Assembly (NCBI GenBank): GCA_030374765.1
Contig: JARGXX010000117.1
Span: 992,001-1,056,000 of the forward strand
Origin: Agarophyton chilense
Lineage: Eukaryota > Rhodophyta > Florideophyceae > Gracilariales > Gracilariaceae
Direction: 5' to 3'
Length of the DNA: 64,000 nucleotides
Position numbers and translations under genes: made by a program. Under the pieces are notes generated by a model. It was not told where the DNA came from and ran no database searches. It saw nothing but the letters and a program-made list of their open reading frames with translations. Below, in pieces: positions 29,456 through 41,340 of the stretch; positions within the stretch are counted from its first letter, which is position 1, and each line of letters begins with the position of its first letter.

Positions 29456-30620
29456 TTATGCTAAAACCTCATTTGACTGCGAGGAATCTACCTCATCTAG
29501 CAGAGAGGCATCGGAAAATGTGTCTTGCTCTTCATGCACGTGATCATAATTGACACTTGGACGAGTCGCGTCTGATAGCGAGGAGGAGAAGTCTTCAGAA
29601 TTGGGAAGTTGATTGCTCCGAGCTATCATCAAACGACTCAGCTGCCCGCCAAGTACCGAGGACTGTGAAGCACAAACAGAAGAGCAGTCGAAGCCGTCCA
29701 GAAAGTTTCTTTTTTCCTCAAGGAGTGTCTTAGTGTCAACACCCAAGTGCTCTAGTACAGGAAGACCAATGAGTAGATCTTCTGCCGTCAATTCTTCATC
29801 TGCTACCAGGAAGGTGATATTAACGAGAGCCAATGGGCCTGCAGACAGTTTGAGAGTTGTGCGCGGAGGCGCCCATGAGCGCCAAAATGAAAACGTTTGC
29901 GGTACATCTTTGTCCTTCAAAGTCACTTGGAGTGGTACTGGTGTTATTTTGGTAAGTTTCCCAATTCCATTGATAAAGGAGCTTTCACCCAACTTTGGAG
30001 ACACAGTTGTTGACTCGTCGCTACCATCATCAGTGCGTATGGTGGTCGTCACAATGATAGTACCATCAAACAATGGTACAGAAAACGATGAGGATGTTCT
30101 AGGATGTGAAACCGGTTGAAGACAGCCAGTCACCTTGCACCCTGGCTTCGGATCAGATCCCGCTGAGATTTGCGAAGATGCTGCTCTCTGAGAGCGATTA
30201 GACCTGGATGGCCCGTTTCTCGCCATTTCTTCTGCACGAGCTTGCAGAAGAACAAGTTTCTCGTTTTCAGGACAATAAATGCAGTCCCATAGCAAGAAAC
30301 GATAACCATTGGCCTTGTGGAGACCGTAAAGGCACATAGGTAGAAGCTTGTCGGAGGTGGAGCCCGAATTTGAGGATTCATCATCATTTTCGTTCTTACT
30401 TGCACCCCAACTTTTGTGAGACGAATTCGACCTTCAATCGGAACACTTAGACAGACCACTATCAAGGAGTGGAAACAAATCGGAAAGACGGATGACATGG
30501 TTCATGAATTCCTTAAAATCGTTGCGAATATGGTGATGAGAGAAGTCCAAATCGGACTCAAGACGCACGCGAAGCGACTAAGGACTAGTAACAGAAAGAG
30601 AGTGCTATACAGCTACTTTT
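29456..30620 (-). pseudogene. Element B gag C-terminal part and protease
   Basis: A frame open from about 30620 down to 29456. A Cys-containing stretch (CLYGLHKANGYRF...CIYCPENEK) may be the nucleocapsid finger. The protease region shows FDGTIIVTTTIRTDDGSDE, where the usual D-S/T-G triad reads DDG, then VADEELTAEDLLIGLPVLE. The active-site change means no protease activity is expected. Confidence 0.55.
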
Positions 30621-30861
30621 CGAATCTCTTTGACAATTCAGAAGAGGCCATTCCTACGAAGAAAAGAGTGGCGTGCAGCGAATAAGGACTCTATACGTCA
30701 CTTTGAGGCAGTGCCAGACATGTTGATGCGCAATTGCTTTGAGACAATGGTGTCACGTTTGTCAAGGGTGACAGTTGTTTTTGACTCCTCGGCTCTTCCA
30801 TCCTAATATTTTTTCAGCTAGGCGTTTGTGAAATGTCGTATGATGACACATCGTTTAAGAA

Positions 30862-31059
30862 TCAGGGATCAATTAAAAAATCGATCCACTCAGAGTCCAC
30901 GCAGAATTTGAGCTGCAAAGGGGTAACCACATCCGAAGGCATAACATTTTGAGCAACCAGCTGCCTAAAACCTTTTCTCTCGCGTGCATAATGATTGTAG
31001 GACCTCAAAAATACTCGCAGAGACAGAACATCTGTTGATGTAAAACGCGCGTGGTCCAT
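30862..31059 (-). pseudogene. Element B gag N-terminal fragment
   Basis: A 65-codon frame with LSLRVFLRSYNHYARER and PLQLKFCVDSEWIDFLID, which looks like the N-terminal capsid part of a Ty3-type gag. Upstream lies the 5' LTR (31230). Assignment rests on position and general appearance. Confidence 0.4.
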
Positions 31060-31229
31060 AGTCGTTGCGATGAACTTGGTAGTCAGGAAGGCTGTGCCAG
31101 GGTTGGCAGTGGTAGTTATGTCCCCTTTTATTCCTCAGATGAGAACATAGAACCTTCAACAGCTAAAACGACAAAAAGAAAATTGGACAAGGGTGTCCGT
31201 AGACCAGAGTCAAAGACCGTAGAGATCAC

Positions 31230-31490
31230 TATAGCAGACTATGGCCTGCAGTTGAGTCGAGAAGTTTGACCGTAGAGAACGATGGATTATCTTTAAACAA
31301 GCGTAGATGCGCTGTGAAGCAGCGCTTATATAATGGTCTGTTTCTATGCTGACTTAAGTACAGCAAGGCCGTAGGAATTGCGGTGTGGTCCTCGTCAGGT
31401 GACAGCCTGTCAAGAGGACCATACTGTCTGTAGTACAATAATGATCCAACCTGTAGTCTGACGTAAGTGGCGCGCGTGTAGCCGATCACA
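31230..31490 (-). repeat. Element B 5' LTR
   Basis: Partner of 13693-13953, about 90% identical by eye. The outer end reads TGTGATCGGCTACACG on the element strand. The inner end is degraded (TATAGCAG) and no clear primer site is seen next to it. Confidence 0.75.
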
Positions 31491-31495
31491 CACAG

Positions 31496-34400
31496 CTGCC
31501 GGCGGTGGATACACCCAGCCGGCATACAGGAAGAACACGAAGGAGGTTCCGACCCCTCGATTCAAACATAAATCTCAGGCTCAGAAGCACCATATTTGAA
31601 CCTGAAGCTCTGGTGAAAGGCAGTGATACTTATGGCCAATAAATATCAAAAGTAAACTTTGAAGAAAGCCTCAAGTCCTATATAAATACCCTCACGGGGG
31701 TTATATTTGATAAATGTGATAAATCTTACACTTGAGCGAACCATCTGCGACTATTGCTGGCACAGACTCGTAACGTAGTAAATGTACTGGCCCATACACA
31801 CTAAAACTATCTCCCGTGTCGACGTATTCGTTTATTATCTTTTCTTTTTCCATGTTACGGCGGCTTGTCTCGGGGTACCTCCGCGATGTATTCGTGTAGG
31901 CTCACAAAGGCTCCGTTGCAGTACCTTCTTCTTCAGGAAAAGATCGAAAGGCGTTCGTGTCGCTTTCTCTTCCAAAATTGAATCAAGTTTGACACAGTTT
32001 TCATCAAAAGTCAGGATACGGACTTTTGTGTACGTGGAAAAGATAGGGGAAATTAGAAGCCTGAATGATGACCTTATATAGTTACAGACCCAAGTAGTTA
32101 CTTACTACTTTAAGTATTTCTTTAAAGGGTTCACGCCTCTTTACATGCAGTCCCATTGACTGATAAAAACCACATTAAAATTTCAGAAGATCTCCAACGT
32201 TTGTAGATGGAAACATTGAACTTTCAAAGCACTCGTCAGACTGATCGGTAAGCTGCGAAAACTAGACTATTACAAGACAAGGATAAGTCGAGCTCTCAAA
32301 CAAAGACGATTTGAGTTACGCTGAACACAGCGTGGTTTGTACCTCATTTTGAGGTGTTTTTGAGAGGTTTTGAAACCACTGAGCAGTTGTTACTAGGTGT
32401 CAAAAATGTACTTTAATGAAATTAAAAAAATGATTGGAAAATTAGGTTTTTACTTCCAAAATATAGTAAGGCGCGACCGTTTCCTAACAATCGGTTTTTG
32501 TAAATTTTCGAAAAATAGAACTGGTCTCAAATAAGGCCACGCTGACCTCATATAAGAATTCTCTGGACGCTAATACACTAAGAGGGAAGGATGGTTCTGC
32601 ATGAAATGCTTTTGTCAAAATGAAAGCTGCTGTTGAAGAATATGATGTTTCTATGAATCGGAGTTTGTTTAAAGATAACTGGTTTTTTGAACACTTTTTT
32701 AGAGCACCAAGCTTCTGCTGTGGAAGAAATTTGTCAGTGAACATTGGCATCTATCATACCAGCCAGGATAGTTTGTGTGGCTTCCAGTTGTCATATTTGT
32801 CTTTTTTGATAATTCGTGTCAAAAAATAAGAATATCTGACGTAATTTTTTGCGGCAATGGTTTTCTGGTCACAAGGTTGGGTACTTGGATAACCATAATT
32901 ACGAAATTAGTGGAATGTGTGGTTTGAAAGGAGTGGAGCAATCAATCGAGCCGTTGGATAACCCACAAAAGGACGGTACCCACAATTTTTGGTATGGATC
33001 TATCGATCTGGAGCTGTTTAAAAGTCTTTCTTTCTTTGCAAACGAAGGGATCAATAGCTGCAAGAAGTTTATAATTGAATTAGCATTGGGCTGTAACTAA
33101 AGGAAGTTTTCTCAGTTTAAAAGCGTTGTGAGAGTAGTAGAAAGCAAGAAGGATTGCGAGAACCTGTTGGTATTCTGTAGGTGCTTCTGCAGGTCATGTT
33201 TTAATTGTGGGGCAACGCTTCTAGAGCAGAGCCTCCTGAAGAATAGAATTACACAGATTGGTTGAAAGCGGTTGTGCTCCAGAAATTGGTGCTCTTTACA
33301 ACAGTGTTGCGCTCTGACATGTGTTGTTGACAGGGTGTTTTTATATTCATTCTGCAGGTATGCTTGTGCCCTTTTTTCATTTTACACATGACCGCGAACA
33401 GTGCGGCAGCCAATCGCGTTGCGCTTCACTCCAGACGCTGTGACCCTCACTATTTGTTGGTCTATACTCTGGTGTCGAAACTTACAGCTTATCATACCTT
33501 TTAGCGATACTCTTTCATACTTTTTGCTATATGAATTTTTCTTCATATTGTAGTGCACCTTTTTTAAAACACAAACAAGATTTGATTTGCTCGAAAAGGT
33601 GTCAAATCATTCAGTGTCAGGCTTACTTATCAAGCAAGGTATTCGTCTCAGAATAATGCAATCGAAGGTGTGGTCTATTATACGAAGAATAGTTTACGGA
33701 AACATGACGTTTTGCTACATTGATACATTCTGGTTCACTCACCTTCAGACTGACACCAAAGTGAACCCAAAACGCTATAGCTACCACTAAATAAACGGGT
33801 CATGAGAAGCCACTTGAGTCTTAATCAAAGAACAGGGTAGAGGGGTGATTTTCGCGTTGCAGCGTGGAGTCTTTGTATGTGTCTCGATCGCATCCCTCCA
33901 AAGGTCATCTTGTATTCATTTGACAACAATGCAGCTACCATGGTACATTAGGAAACTACGGCCGGGTTACTCCGGGTCTCTGGCTTGCTACTAACAGAAG
34001 TTTTGAGTTGTAGGAAAGGGCTTGGCAATTCCGGGTTTGCCTTGAGACTCCTTGACTCGGCGTGGACACTGCGAAGGCAAGTATGTCATCTAAATGGGCG
34101 AGACGTGCGCTCAACAATTGGTAACAAGATGTAGCATCATGCAGTAGCACGCTGTTGGCAACAGCAGGCAACAGGATATTTGATACCGCTCTGTCAACTC
34201 ACGTCTAGAGGCAGCACAGCACAGCATAGGGTGTTCATATTTGCCAACAGGTATCAAAGAGGCGCTTATATCGGATGCGCCACAAGAGTATTAGATTCCT
34301 TCGCTTCGAAACCAAACGATGTGGCACCTATGTACACCAGCACAATTGGTCTCCCGTTTGGAAAGAAGAGCTTCATCTCTCAAGTGTTTGTTCCCTAGCT

Positions 34401-35950
34401 AGCACTTGTGTATTTTGTCAGCCGCAATTGGAAAGGTGTTGAATGGAACCAATTTTACACTATCAGTGTGACAATCGTGATCGAAAATAAGAGTGTCAAA
34501 AATTTGGCGTGCCAACCAGGATTTCAGCCTGTTTCCACGAAATAGGTATGAGTGTTTTGGTTGTTTGTCATTTTTGATTGAAAAGCGTGGAATCCCATGA
34601 CATGATGTCTTTCTGCTTTTTGAAACATACATGAGCTCTGTTTGTAATCATGGTTGTGTGAAAAACTTGTCCACTTGAAAAATAACTGCAAGAACAGCTC
34701 AGTTGATTGGAGTCGATGGAAACCTTTGTGCCCAGTACCAAAAGGTTTGGCAAGTTACATATGCACACTGTATACGATGATTGGTATTGCGAGAGGCCAC
34801 CGTTTCTCATGAGACTCGCAGCGTGCAGAAATTCAACAATGAATGGGCAATACATTGGACAACAACAAGCGGAAAAGCATGGAAGGAAAGAATGAGGTAC
34901 GAGCCCCATGTGCGCAAGCTTGCGTGCGTTTGTTTTGTTTCACAAACTGCAGCTGGCGAAAAAGTTCTAAACAGATATTGGAAAACGTTGCATGTAATGA
35001 TACTGAGTTTGTGATATTTGCCACCAATCTAGCGGGGAGATGCTACTGGAAATCCAGCAGCGAACAAACTTCTCGGTTCAATGTGAGGCCCGTGCAGCGT
35101 AATGAAAGAGGGTTCCGCGTTCTGAAAAAGCACGAGGGCTCTTGATGCCGATCACGAGGTGCGGCACTGCAGTGTGGTGATCATCACATGTTAAGCCTCA
35201 TGATTTTAAAGTTTTCGAGGCTGAGCTGCAAAAAGCAAAAACCATAATTATACGCTTACCATCGAAAAGAATGCGTCCAATTAACAGTGAGCGCTCGTGA
35301 TAGACAAACTTCGGATGGACCTAAGGACACGCAATAATCTATAATGTCTCGCGCACAGTACGAGCCTCGTGTCACCTCTTGAGTCCCTCTGCGCTCAGCT
35401 GGTCTTGCGATTAATCGTGCTTTTCCCAGCCATCGCATCTTGTCCTTAGCAGTGGAACTTAGGCGAAGCCTTGGAGGAAGAGACCAGAGGGTGAACCTAA
35501 CGGCCGACAAACACAGGCAAATTCACAAAGATATTGGATTTGATGGCGGATAAACTCGCCTTCACGCAAGCTATAGGCCACACGCAAGCTTTTCAATCAT
35601 ATTGCCCTTCAGCTGTACATAGCATATCAGAGGCAAATGCGCCTGCCATCTCTGACACACAAAAAAAAGAACAAATTCACATTTGACTTTTCTCTCCATA
35701 TTTCTCGCTTTACTGGGCGCAGCACCGTTGCATGACCGCCTCGCCAACCATTAATACAAACAACACTGGGCCTTGACTTTGACATAGCCCCAACCCTTTG
35801 CCCCCATTTGCGGCAAGGATTCGCCGGTGTATGCGCCGCCCATTCCGCTCTCAACCCTTCCACTTTCACCTTCCCTACCGCCAACACATATTCCTGATTA
35901 CTGGCAATCAGTCATCGATATCACCATATAACAGTCAACAGTTTCTTCAT
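31496..35950. other. AT-rich region without recognised gene
   Basis: About 4.5 kb in which no frame longer than about 110 codons shows a known motif. The plus frames at 32620-32829 and 32849-33100 run on from each other in different registers and could be a decayed transposon protein, but I find no signature. The stretch 35200-35950 may include the 3' UTR of the BED-finger gene. Confidence 0.35.
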
Positions 35951-38900
35951 TTACTCTCGGGTAGTGTATGTCCTTCGCAGAAACAACATGTTCAACCTCT
36001 CGTTAGTTTGTTCCTCCTTTCCAGTTATGCTTCCCTCCCCCCTCACATTACTCTCGCGCTCAAGAGCTATTCGCACATCTTCAGAATCACACACGCCTGC
36101 CAGCAGGCAATATCGCCCTGCAACACGCGCAAGTACAGGCCATCTTTGCTGGTTTTCTCGCCAGTACTCCTCCCCTCGCCACTTTTCACTCTGTTGATCT
36201 GATAGATACTGCGTTAACGAGCAACTGCTCGTAGACCCCGGAATCATGGACGTCATGTAGTGCTCGAAAGTGGGTTCAGAACCCACGCAGCCATTCAATA
36301 AACCATCTGCGTTCTTGACGTTCTTTTGACTGTCACTTCTGCGTCGTTCGTCTTCACAAGCATCAAGAACCAGTCTTTCTGCGGTGCGCGCCACATCCTT
36401 GGACGAAAAGTACCTCTGCTTGTAGCGGGGGTCTAGTATTGTGGAGCACAAAAATACATCCTGTTGTTCCATGCAGAGGAGATGCAGTGTTAGGCTCTCC
36501 ATTGCCAACTTTTTCAGCGCGCGTACTTCTTCGCTCACGGGCTGGGGTAGCTCCTCCAGCTTGTTGAGCACCATCCGCAGCGCAGGGATTCCAGCTGATA
36601 AGCTCTCTGTGAACGAAAGAGTAGGAGTATGCTCTCCCATACTGGTACAGCTTCCATTTGCAAATCCATTTGCAGGGCTGCTGTGACTTGCCATGTGGTC
36701 ATAGCAGAGGCTCTTTACAGCATCCACAAATATACTAACCATGCTATACAGGTACACCACATCGTCTTTAAGCACAAAGAGGAAATCGTACGCTTGGTTG
36801 TCAGAGTCTCGGTTGATCACGGTCCTCACAGTCTCAATGTGGTCCGAAAAGTAGGCAAGAAACGAGCTCAGATCCCACAGCGTAGAATCGCGCATCGGCA
36901 GATGCAGACGTGTGGACCACCATGCGCCAGCGGCCTCTGAGAGACAAAACTGGCGGTCCGAGAGAACCTTGTGCATGGCACGGCTCATCGGTTGGATAAA
37001 CCGACGCTCTATGAGATCATCGTGCGAGACAACCTGCTCGAGAATGGTTGTGAGGGTGCGAATCACGCAGCTGATGATGGGAAGGCGTTCGCGCGGCATG
37101 GAAAGAGGCGCGTTGTCACAGTGTGCTTCGTCGTAGCTGAGCTCAGCGCCGCCGTTGAGATGGTGCTGCGCTCGGGAGGCCTTGTACCGATCGGCAAGCT
37201 CCATGGGACTGCCTGACGTCTGGGGCAGCATGTGATAGAGGTCGAGCACTTGGTCGCCGGAGAAGATGGGTTCAGAGAGCACAATGGACAACAGCTTGCT
37301 GCGAATTTTCCAGCGATCGACGGTGGCCGAGATGCGAAGTATTAAACGCTCAAACACAGCCTTGTGGTGCTCTGACTTTCGGCCGCCGTAGCGTCGGGCA
37401 ACGCATCCATTGGCGTAGCCGCTGGCGGGCGAGGGATGAGGAGGCGGTAGCGAGGGCGTGTGCGGGGCGGGTGCTGAGGGAGGCCAGACCTCCTCTTCAG
37501 TGACAATGTCGAGCAACACAGTGCACCTCTGCAGCGGGGGGTGGAAGTATTCGCATACGATGAAGCGGTGGCCCATGGGACCGTTCTCCACCTTGAGCAC
37601 GATAGCATCAGTGTTGAGCAGGGCGGAGCTGACCTTGGCATGAACGCTCTGAACATGCGCCTTGAGGACGGTGGTTCGCAAGAAATTGAGATCCGGAATG
37701 TTGGGACTGTCCTGAAAGAGGTGGAACAGCTGCCGAAAGTGGTGGGAGGAGGATATGGAGAGGGGGAGGTTGTAGACGGCCAGAAAGCGGAGCAGCGCAA
37801 AATTGGCGTTCTGAGAGGTGGTTGTGGTGTTGGTGACATTGGTATTGGTGGAGGACTCGATGAGGTTTGGGGGCGTTTCAGAGGTGGGCTGGGGCGGAAG
37901 CGGGAGCGGATTGAGAGGCGGCAGCGGCAGCGGCGGCGGCGGTGGCGGCGGCGGCGGCGGCGGCGGTGGTGGTGGTGGCGGTGGCACTGAGGTGAGCGGC
38001 TTGGAGTGGGCCCAAGGCAGGTGAGGCAGGGGGAGCACAGCAGAATGGGAGGAAAGTGACTGGGAGTGATGAAGCAGCTTGGGGTGAAGCAGCTGGTGGT
38101 TGGAGTGGGCGAGGGACGGCGGAAGCGGATGTGGAGAATGCGGGGGCTGGTTGTGGGTGGGGTGCATGGGGTGGTGATGCGACGGCGGCAGTGGTTGCGA
38201 ATGGGGGTGATGGTGGTGGTGCAGATCGGAGGCGGTGGGCTCTGGGGGCAGCAGTTGCGGGGTTTGTGGGTGTGGGGAGGGGTGGTGTTGGGGGTTGGGG
38301 GCGCAGAGCGGGGGCGGTGGGACGGAGGGCAGCGGGAGCACCGAGGATGGTTCATCCAGTTGGGCGTGTGGAGGCAATTGGTGGTGCGGGAGCTGGTGGG
38401 GCTGGAGGTTGTTGAGATGATGAGAATTGGAGGGCGAAGGGCGGGTGCGACGCTTCCTGGAGGGCGGGTAGGAAGAGGAGGAGTTGGTTGGGGTCGGGTG
38501 AGGGCGCTTACTGGTGACGTAGGTGGCGTGCTCGGGATGGCGGTGCTCGAGGTGCTTTCTGAGATTTGTGGTGTTTCGGGCGAGGTTCTTTCCGCGCGGG
38601 ACTGCGGTGCCGCAGATTTTGCAGGAGGCTTTGTTGGGGTCGGATTCGGTCTCCTTGAAGAAGTTCCAGACGATGGAGCGCTTCTGGCGCTTGCGGGGGG
38701 ATTTGTGCGGGGGATGTTGTTGGGTGGAGAGGGAGTCAAACGGGAGCGAGGGAGTGGGAGGGGCGCGCGGGGGGGGATCTGGGAAGGGGAGGTGGTTGTT
38801 TTGCGGGATGGGGGCGGGGATGAGGGCGATTGGGGTGGGGAAGCCCCACGTGTTGTTGTGGGGGGGTTGGTGGTGGTGGGAGAGAGCTGCTGAATTATTG

Positions 38901-39043
38901 ATGTGACTGTTGTTGGATGTGTGATGGTGGTGGTGGTGGATGGCGGGGAGGGGACGAGAAGGGGGATCAAAGGGGAGCGGGTCGGCGACGGGGTCGGGGG
39001 TGTCAGCGGAGGGCGCAACTGCGACGTAGTGAAACATGGACAT
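35951..39043 (-). CDS. BED zinc-finger, hAT-transposase-derived protein
   Basis: An intact 1,030-residue frame. I chose ATG 39043 (MSMFHYVAVAP), because further upstream the frame reads only Pro, Cys and Arg simple repeats. A BED finger lies near residues 125-170: WNFF, Cys141-x2-Cys144, His164-x4-His169. Then comes a His/Pro-rich stretch including a poly-Pro run near 353-373. From about 400 a hAT-like core follows (FLAVYNLPLSISSSHHFRQ), with ILDPRYKQRYF near 870, typical of hAT transposases. A terminal WPVLARVAGRY segment near 975 recalls the dimerisation region, but the S-x-x-S-E-R signature is absent. No terminal inverted repeats were seen. It is probably a domesticated, DNA-binding nuclear protein; the C terminus might be altered by an unseen intron. 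Confidence 0.7.
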   Translation of the reverse strand: MSMFHYVAVAPSADTPDPVADPLPFDPPSRPLPAIHHHHHHTSNNSHINNSAALSHHHQPPHNNTWGFPTPIALIPAPIPQNNHLPFPDPPPRAPPTPSLPFDSLSTQQHPPHKSPRKRQKRSIVWNFFKETESDPNKASCKICGTAVPRGKNLARNTTNLRKHLEHRHPEHATYVTSKRPHPTPTNSSSSYPPSRKRRTRPSPSNSHHLNNLQPHQLPHHQLPPHAQLDEPSSVLPLPSVPPPPLCAPNPQHHPSPHPQTPQLLPPEPTASDLHHHHHPHSQPLPPSHHHPMHPTHNQPPHSPHPLPPSLAHSNHQLLHPKLLHHSQSLSSHSAVLPLPHLPWAHSKPLTSVPPPPPPPPPPPPPPPPPPLPLPPLNPLPLPPQPTSETPPNLIESSTNTNVTNTTTTSQNANFALLRFLAVYNLPLSISSSHHFRQLFHLFQDSPNIPDLNFLRTTVLKAHVQSVHAKVSSALLNTDAIVLKVENGPMGHRFIVCEYFHPPLQRCTVLLDIVTEEEVWPPSAPAPHTPSLPPPHPSPASGYANGCVARRYGGRKSEHHKAVFERLILRISATVDRWKIRSKLLSIVLSEPIFSGDQVLDLYHMLPQTSGSPMELADRYKASRAQHHLNGGAELSYDEAHCDNAPLSMPRERLPIISCVIRTLTTILEQVVSHDDLIERRFIQPMSRAMHKVLSDRQFCLSEAAGAWWSTRLHLPMRDSTLWDLSSFLAYFSDHIETVRTVINRDSDNQAYDFLFVLKDDVVYLYSMVSIFVDAVKSLCYDHMASHSSPANGFANGSCTSMGEHTPTLSFTESLSAGIPALRMVLNKLEELPQPVSEEVRALKKLAMESLTLHLLCMEQQDVFLCSTILDPRYKQRYFSSKDVARTAERLVLDACEDERRRSDSQKNVKNADGLLNGCVGSEPTFEHYMTSMIPGSTSSCSLTQYLSDQQSEKWRGEEYWRENQQRWPVLARVAGRYCLLAGVCDSEDVRIALERESNVRGEGSITGKEEQTNERLNMLFLRRTYTTRE

Positions 39044-39124
39044 GACGGTGGGAGGGGTGTGTATGTGTGTGAAGGAGAGCGGGAGCTCTCGATGGTTGAG
39101 AAGACAGAAGCGCGGGGGGAAGCG

Positions 39125-39156
<32 letters not shown>

Positions 39157-40700
39157 AGGTGAGAAAGAAGAAAGGAACAAGTAGGGGATTTAGAAGGAGC
39201 GTAGCAGCTGATAAGGCACGGAGGACTCGAGGCACACAGCGGCAGCAACAGCAACAGCAACAGCAACAGCGCGCGACGCGGCGCGAGCGTCTACGCTGCG
39301 CAGCAAGCGGCGCAGTGCGCGCGGGCGCGCGTGTGAAGAGCGATGGATGTGGGGGCATTACACGTGGAACACGGTCGGTTTGTGCGCGTGTGAGACGCGT
39401 GTGGCGTGCGTATCGGGCGGGGGGGGGGGGGGGGCGGTGGAGAACGGGACGGCGGTGGGGGTGTTGGGTTGGGTTGATGGATGTGGCGAATGTGCTGACG
39501 CAATGTGCGATTTGTTGTTTCGGTGGGGAGGGGAGAAGGTGGGGGGCGCGTATCGGATGGCGATACACACACCATCGGGGCAGGGGGAGGGGGGATGGGG
39601 GCGCTACGGCGCGCGGTAACGCGATATCGACACTTGTGTGAGTTGAGCGCGCGACAGCGGCGGTGAGCGCGAGGCGGCCACGACGACGATAACACAACTG
39701 CATGACGGCGACGCACTTGGACGCGCGCGCGCGCACCAACGCCGCACGCACGCAGCACAAACGATACACACACACAAAGAAAGACAGAGAAAGAAAGAGT
39801 TATGTATGCCGCTCGACAAAGACGCGGCTGTATGTCGCGCGCGCACAAACGTTCTTTTTTTTTTTTTTGTGTGTTTCTCCTTTCCATGAGTGCGCGCACG
39901 CGAGAGAAGGTACCCTTTTCAAAGCGCCTTTTTGTTCGTTACCTTCGCTGCGCTGTCTCGCGCGCGCCCAACTCGTCTGGCGACGACCCTTCGCGCGTTG
40001 CGCAGCTGCAAACCCATTGCTGGTAACGTTTATTAAAGTGGTCAACGTGCGCACTGCTTTTTTTGCAGCATGCATATGCAGCGCTCTTTCATTTCACACT
40101 TGTTCAACCTGTTTTACTCGTTCCTCACGTGGTGCCACGCTTCACCTTTTTTCAAAATCGCCGCATACAGTAGTACATAGCATGCCTTTTTGAGTTTATG
40201 ACACACAAGTGCCATTTGGCTACTTTTGTATTTTCTACTTTTTCTAAAACTAATCTACACATCACATCACCACACCCCACGACGGAAAAACCACCGTAAA
40301 ACTTCTTAACTTTTGCGTAGAAAAAAAAAAATACAAACCGCTGCTTGATGAGTCATTGTGACGCTCATTCACGCCGTCTTTTAAGCTGTTGTAGTGTTTC
40401 CGCATTCAAACATCTACAACAGAGTATAATACTTTCAAACTATTATTCATTACCTATGTCTGTTACCTGTCTACAGCTAGAGGTTGCCATGTAGGATGCC
40501 TACTTGAGAAAACATTTGTTTTTTTTGCATAACATTATTGGTTCTACGTGCAACACTGCGCCAGGTTCTGTTATTAGAAAACGTGGTCGTACAGACCACC
40601 TTTTCACAAGCTTTAAGGGACAACTCCGCAATAGCGACGTCAAGCCCTTTGCCGCACCGACCCGGTCACCATGGCACAACCAGAAAAGGCCCGCATTGAT
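39044..40700. other. 5' flank of the BED-finger gene, simple-sequence rich
   Basis: Beyond the G runs and CAGCAA repeat there are CG-rich alternating tracts (GCGCGCGC near 39725), a T16 run near 39857 and an A11 run near 40320. No gene seen. Base composition shifts abruptly from GC-rich to AT-rich around 40.0 kb. Confidence 0.45.
39126..39157 (+). repeat. Poly-G run upstream of the BED-finger gene
   Basis: About 32 consecutive G on the plus strand (C on the gene strand), roughly 85-115 bases before the start codon. A second run of about 16 G lies near 39419-39434 and a CAGCAA repeat at 39240-39270. These are probably in the 5' UTR or promoter. Confidence 0.8.
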
Positions 40701-40719
40701 CCACTTTAGGATTGACACC

Positions 40720-41340
40720 ACTTGTCCATCTGGAAGATACGTATTGACGCAGGCTGCGATGCTCTTGACCACATTAACATTGCGTACCACATTTCTGAAA
40801 AGCAGTCCCAATTTGAACAAGATCACAAACAGCAAGCACCCAGTGCCATAACCGTCTCGGCTTTGTCTAACGAGCCATTTCGTGTTGTTAGGAGCAACAT
40901 CAAGAATCCAGCAGTCATGATGAACAAGCTAGGAGAAACAAACCACTTTAAAACAGCAGCCTCAACAATTGCACGCATGAAAAAGCTAATATCAATGTGA
41001 TACTCTCCTGTCAAGAATGAAAGGAACTCTAGACAAGCTAGAAGCAATGAATACTGACATTCCAGAAGAGCTTTCAATTTTAATTCTCATCTCCTCAATA
41101 GAAGCGGGCGAACTTACTCCCATTACTACGGCACTGAAAACATTGTCTGATGAATCAGCTACTTGGGAAACCTTATCAGCCCGATCGATGTAAGAGCAGC
41201 AGTTTATCAAATCTAAGAACAAAAAAATAGAAAACGTACATTCAACCAAATCATTCTGCCAAATATGTTCCAAGTCTGGGCACTCGACTGACAAGTGCTG
41301 GCTCAACCCCAACAACCCCAACAATAGGCTACCTTCAGCA
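40720..41340 (+). pseudogene. Ty1/copia gag relic
   Basis: Plus-strand gag of a copia element. One frame (40722-41000) reads NPAVMMNKLGETNHFKTAAS and ARMKKLISM. After a shift the protein continues with LDKLEAMNTDIPEE, ILISSIEAGELTPITTALKT and a CCHC zinc knuckle (CQICSKSGHSTDKC, 41257-41298). The Gag order and knuckle are typical of copia UBN2-type gags. A stop lies before the knuckle. No protease or integrase follows, because a minus-strand copia relic starts within tens of bases. Confidence 0.7.

Larger units (their letters stand above)
13693..31490 (-). mobile_element. Element B: older Ty3/gypsy element, split by element C
   Basis: Without C, element B is about 6.0 kb. It reads on the minus strand: LTR (31230-31490), gag, protease, RT first part, [element C], RT second part, RNase H, integrase, LTR (13693-13953). 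The outer ends are flanked by CACAG at 13688-13692 and 31491-31495. All coding pieces are broken. By my count the LTRs differ at about 25 of 247 aligned bases, far more than in A, C or D, so B is the oldest of the four. The pol text is of a different lineage from A/C/D and carries no chromodomain. Confidence 0.85.

Noticed and set aside
32620..33100. Two plus frames considered as an IS1595/ISXO2-like transposase remnant
   Set aside because: Some length and order suggested it, but none of the expected catalytic or zinc motifs could be read.
37342..39180. 612-codon minus frame and 275-codon plus frame overlapping the BED-finger gene
   Set aside because: Long only because of GC-rich Pro/His/Gly simple sequence. 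The BED finger and hAT motifs lie in the 35951-39043 frame.
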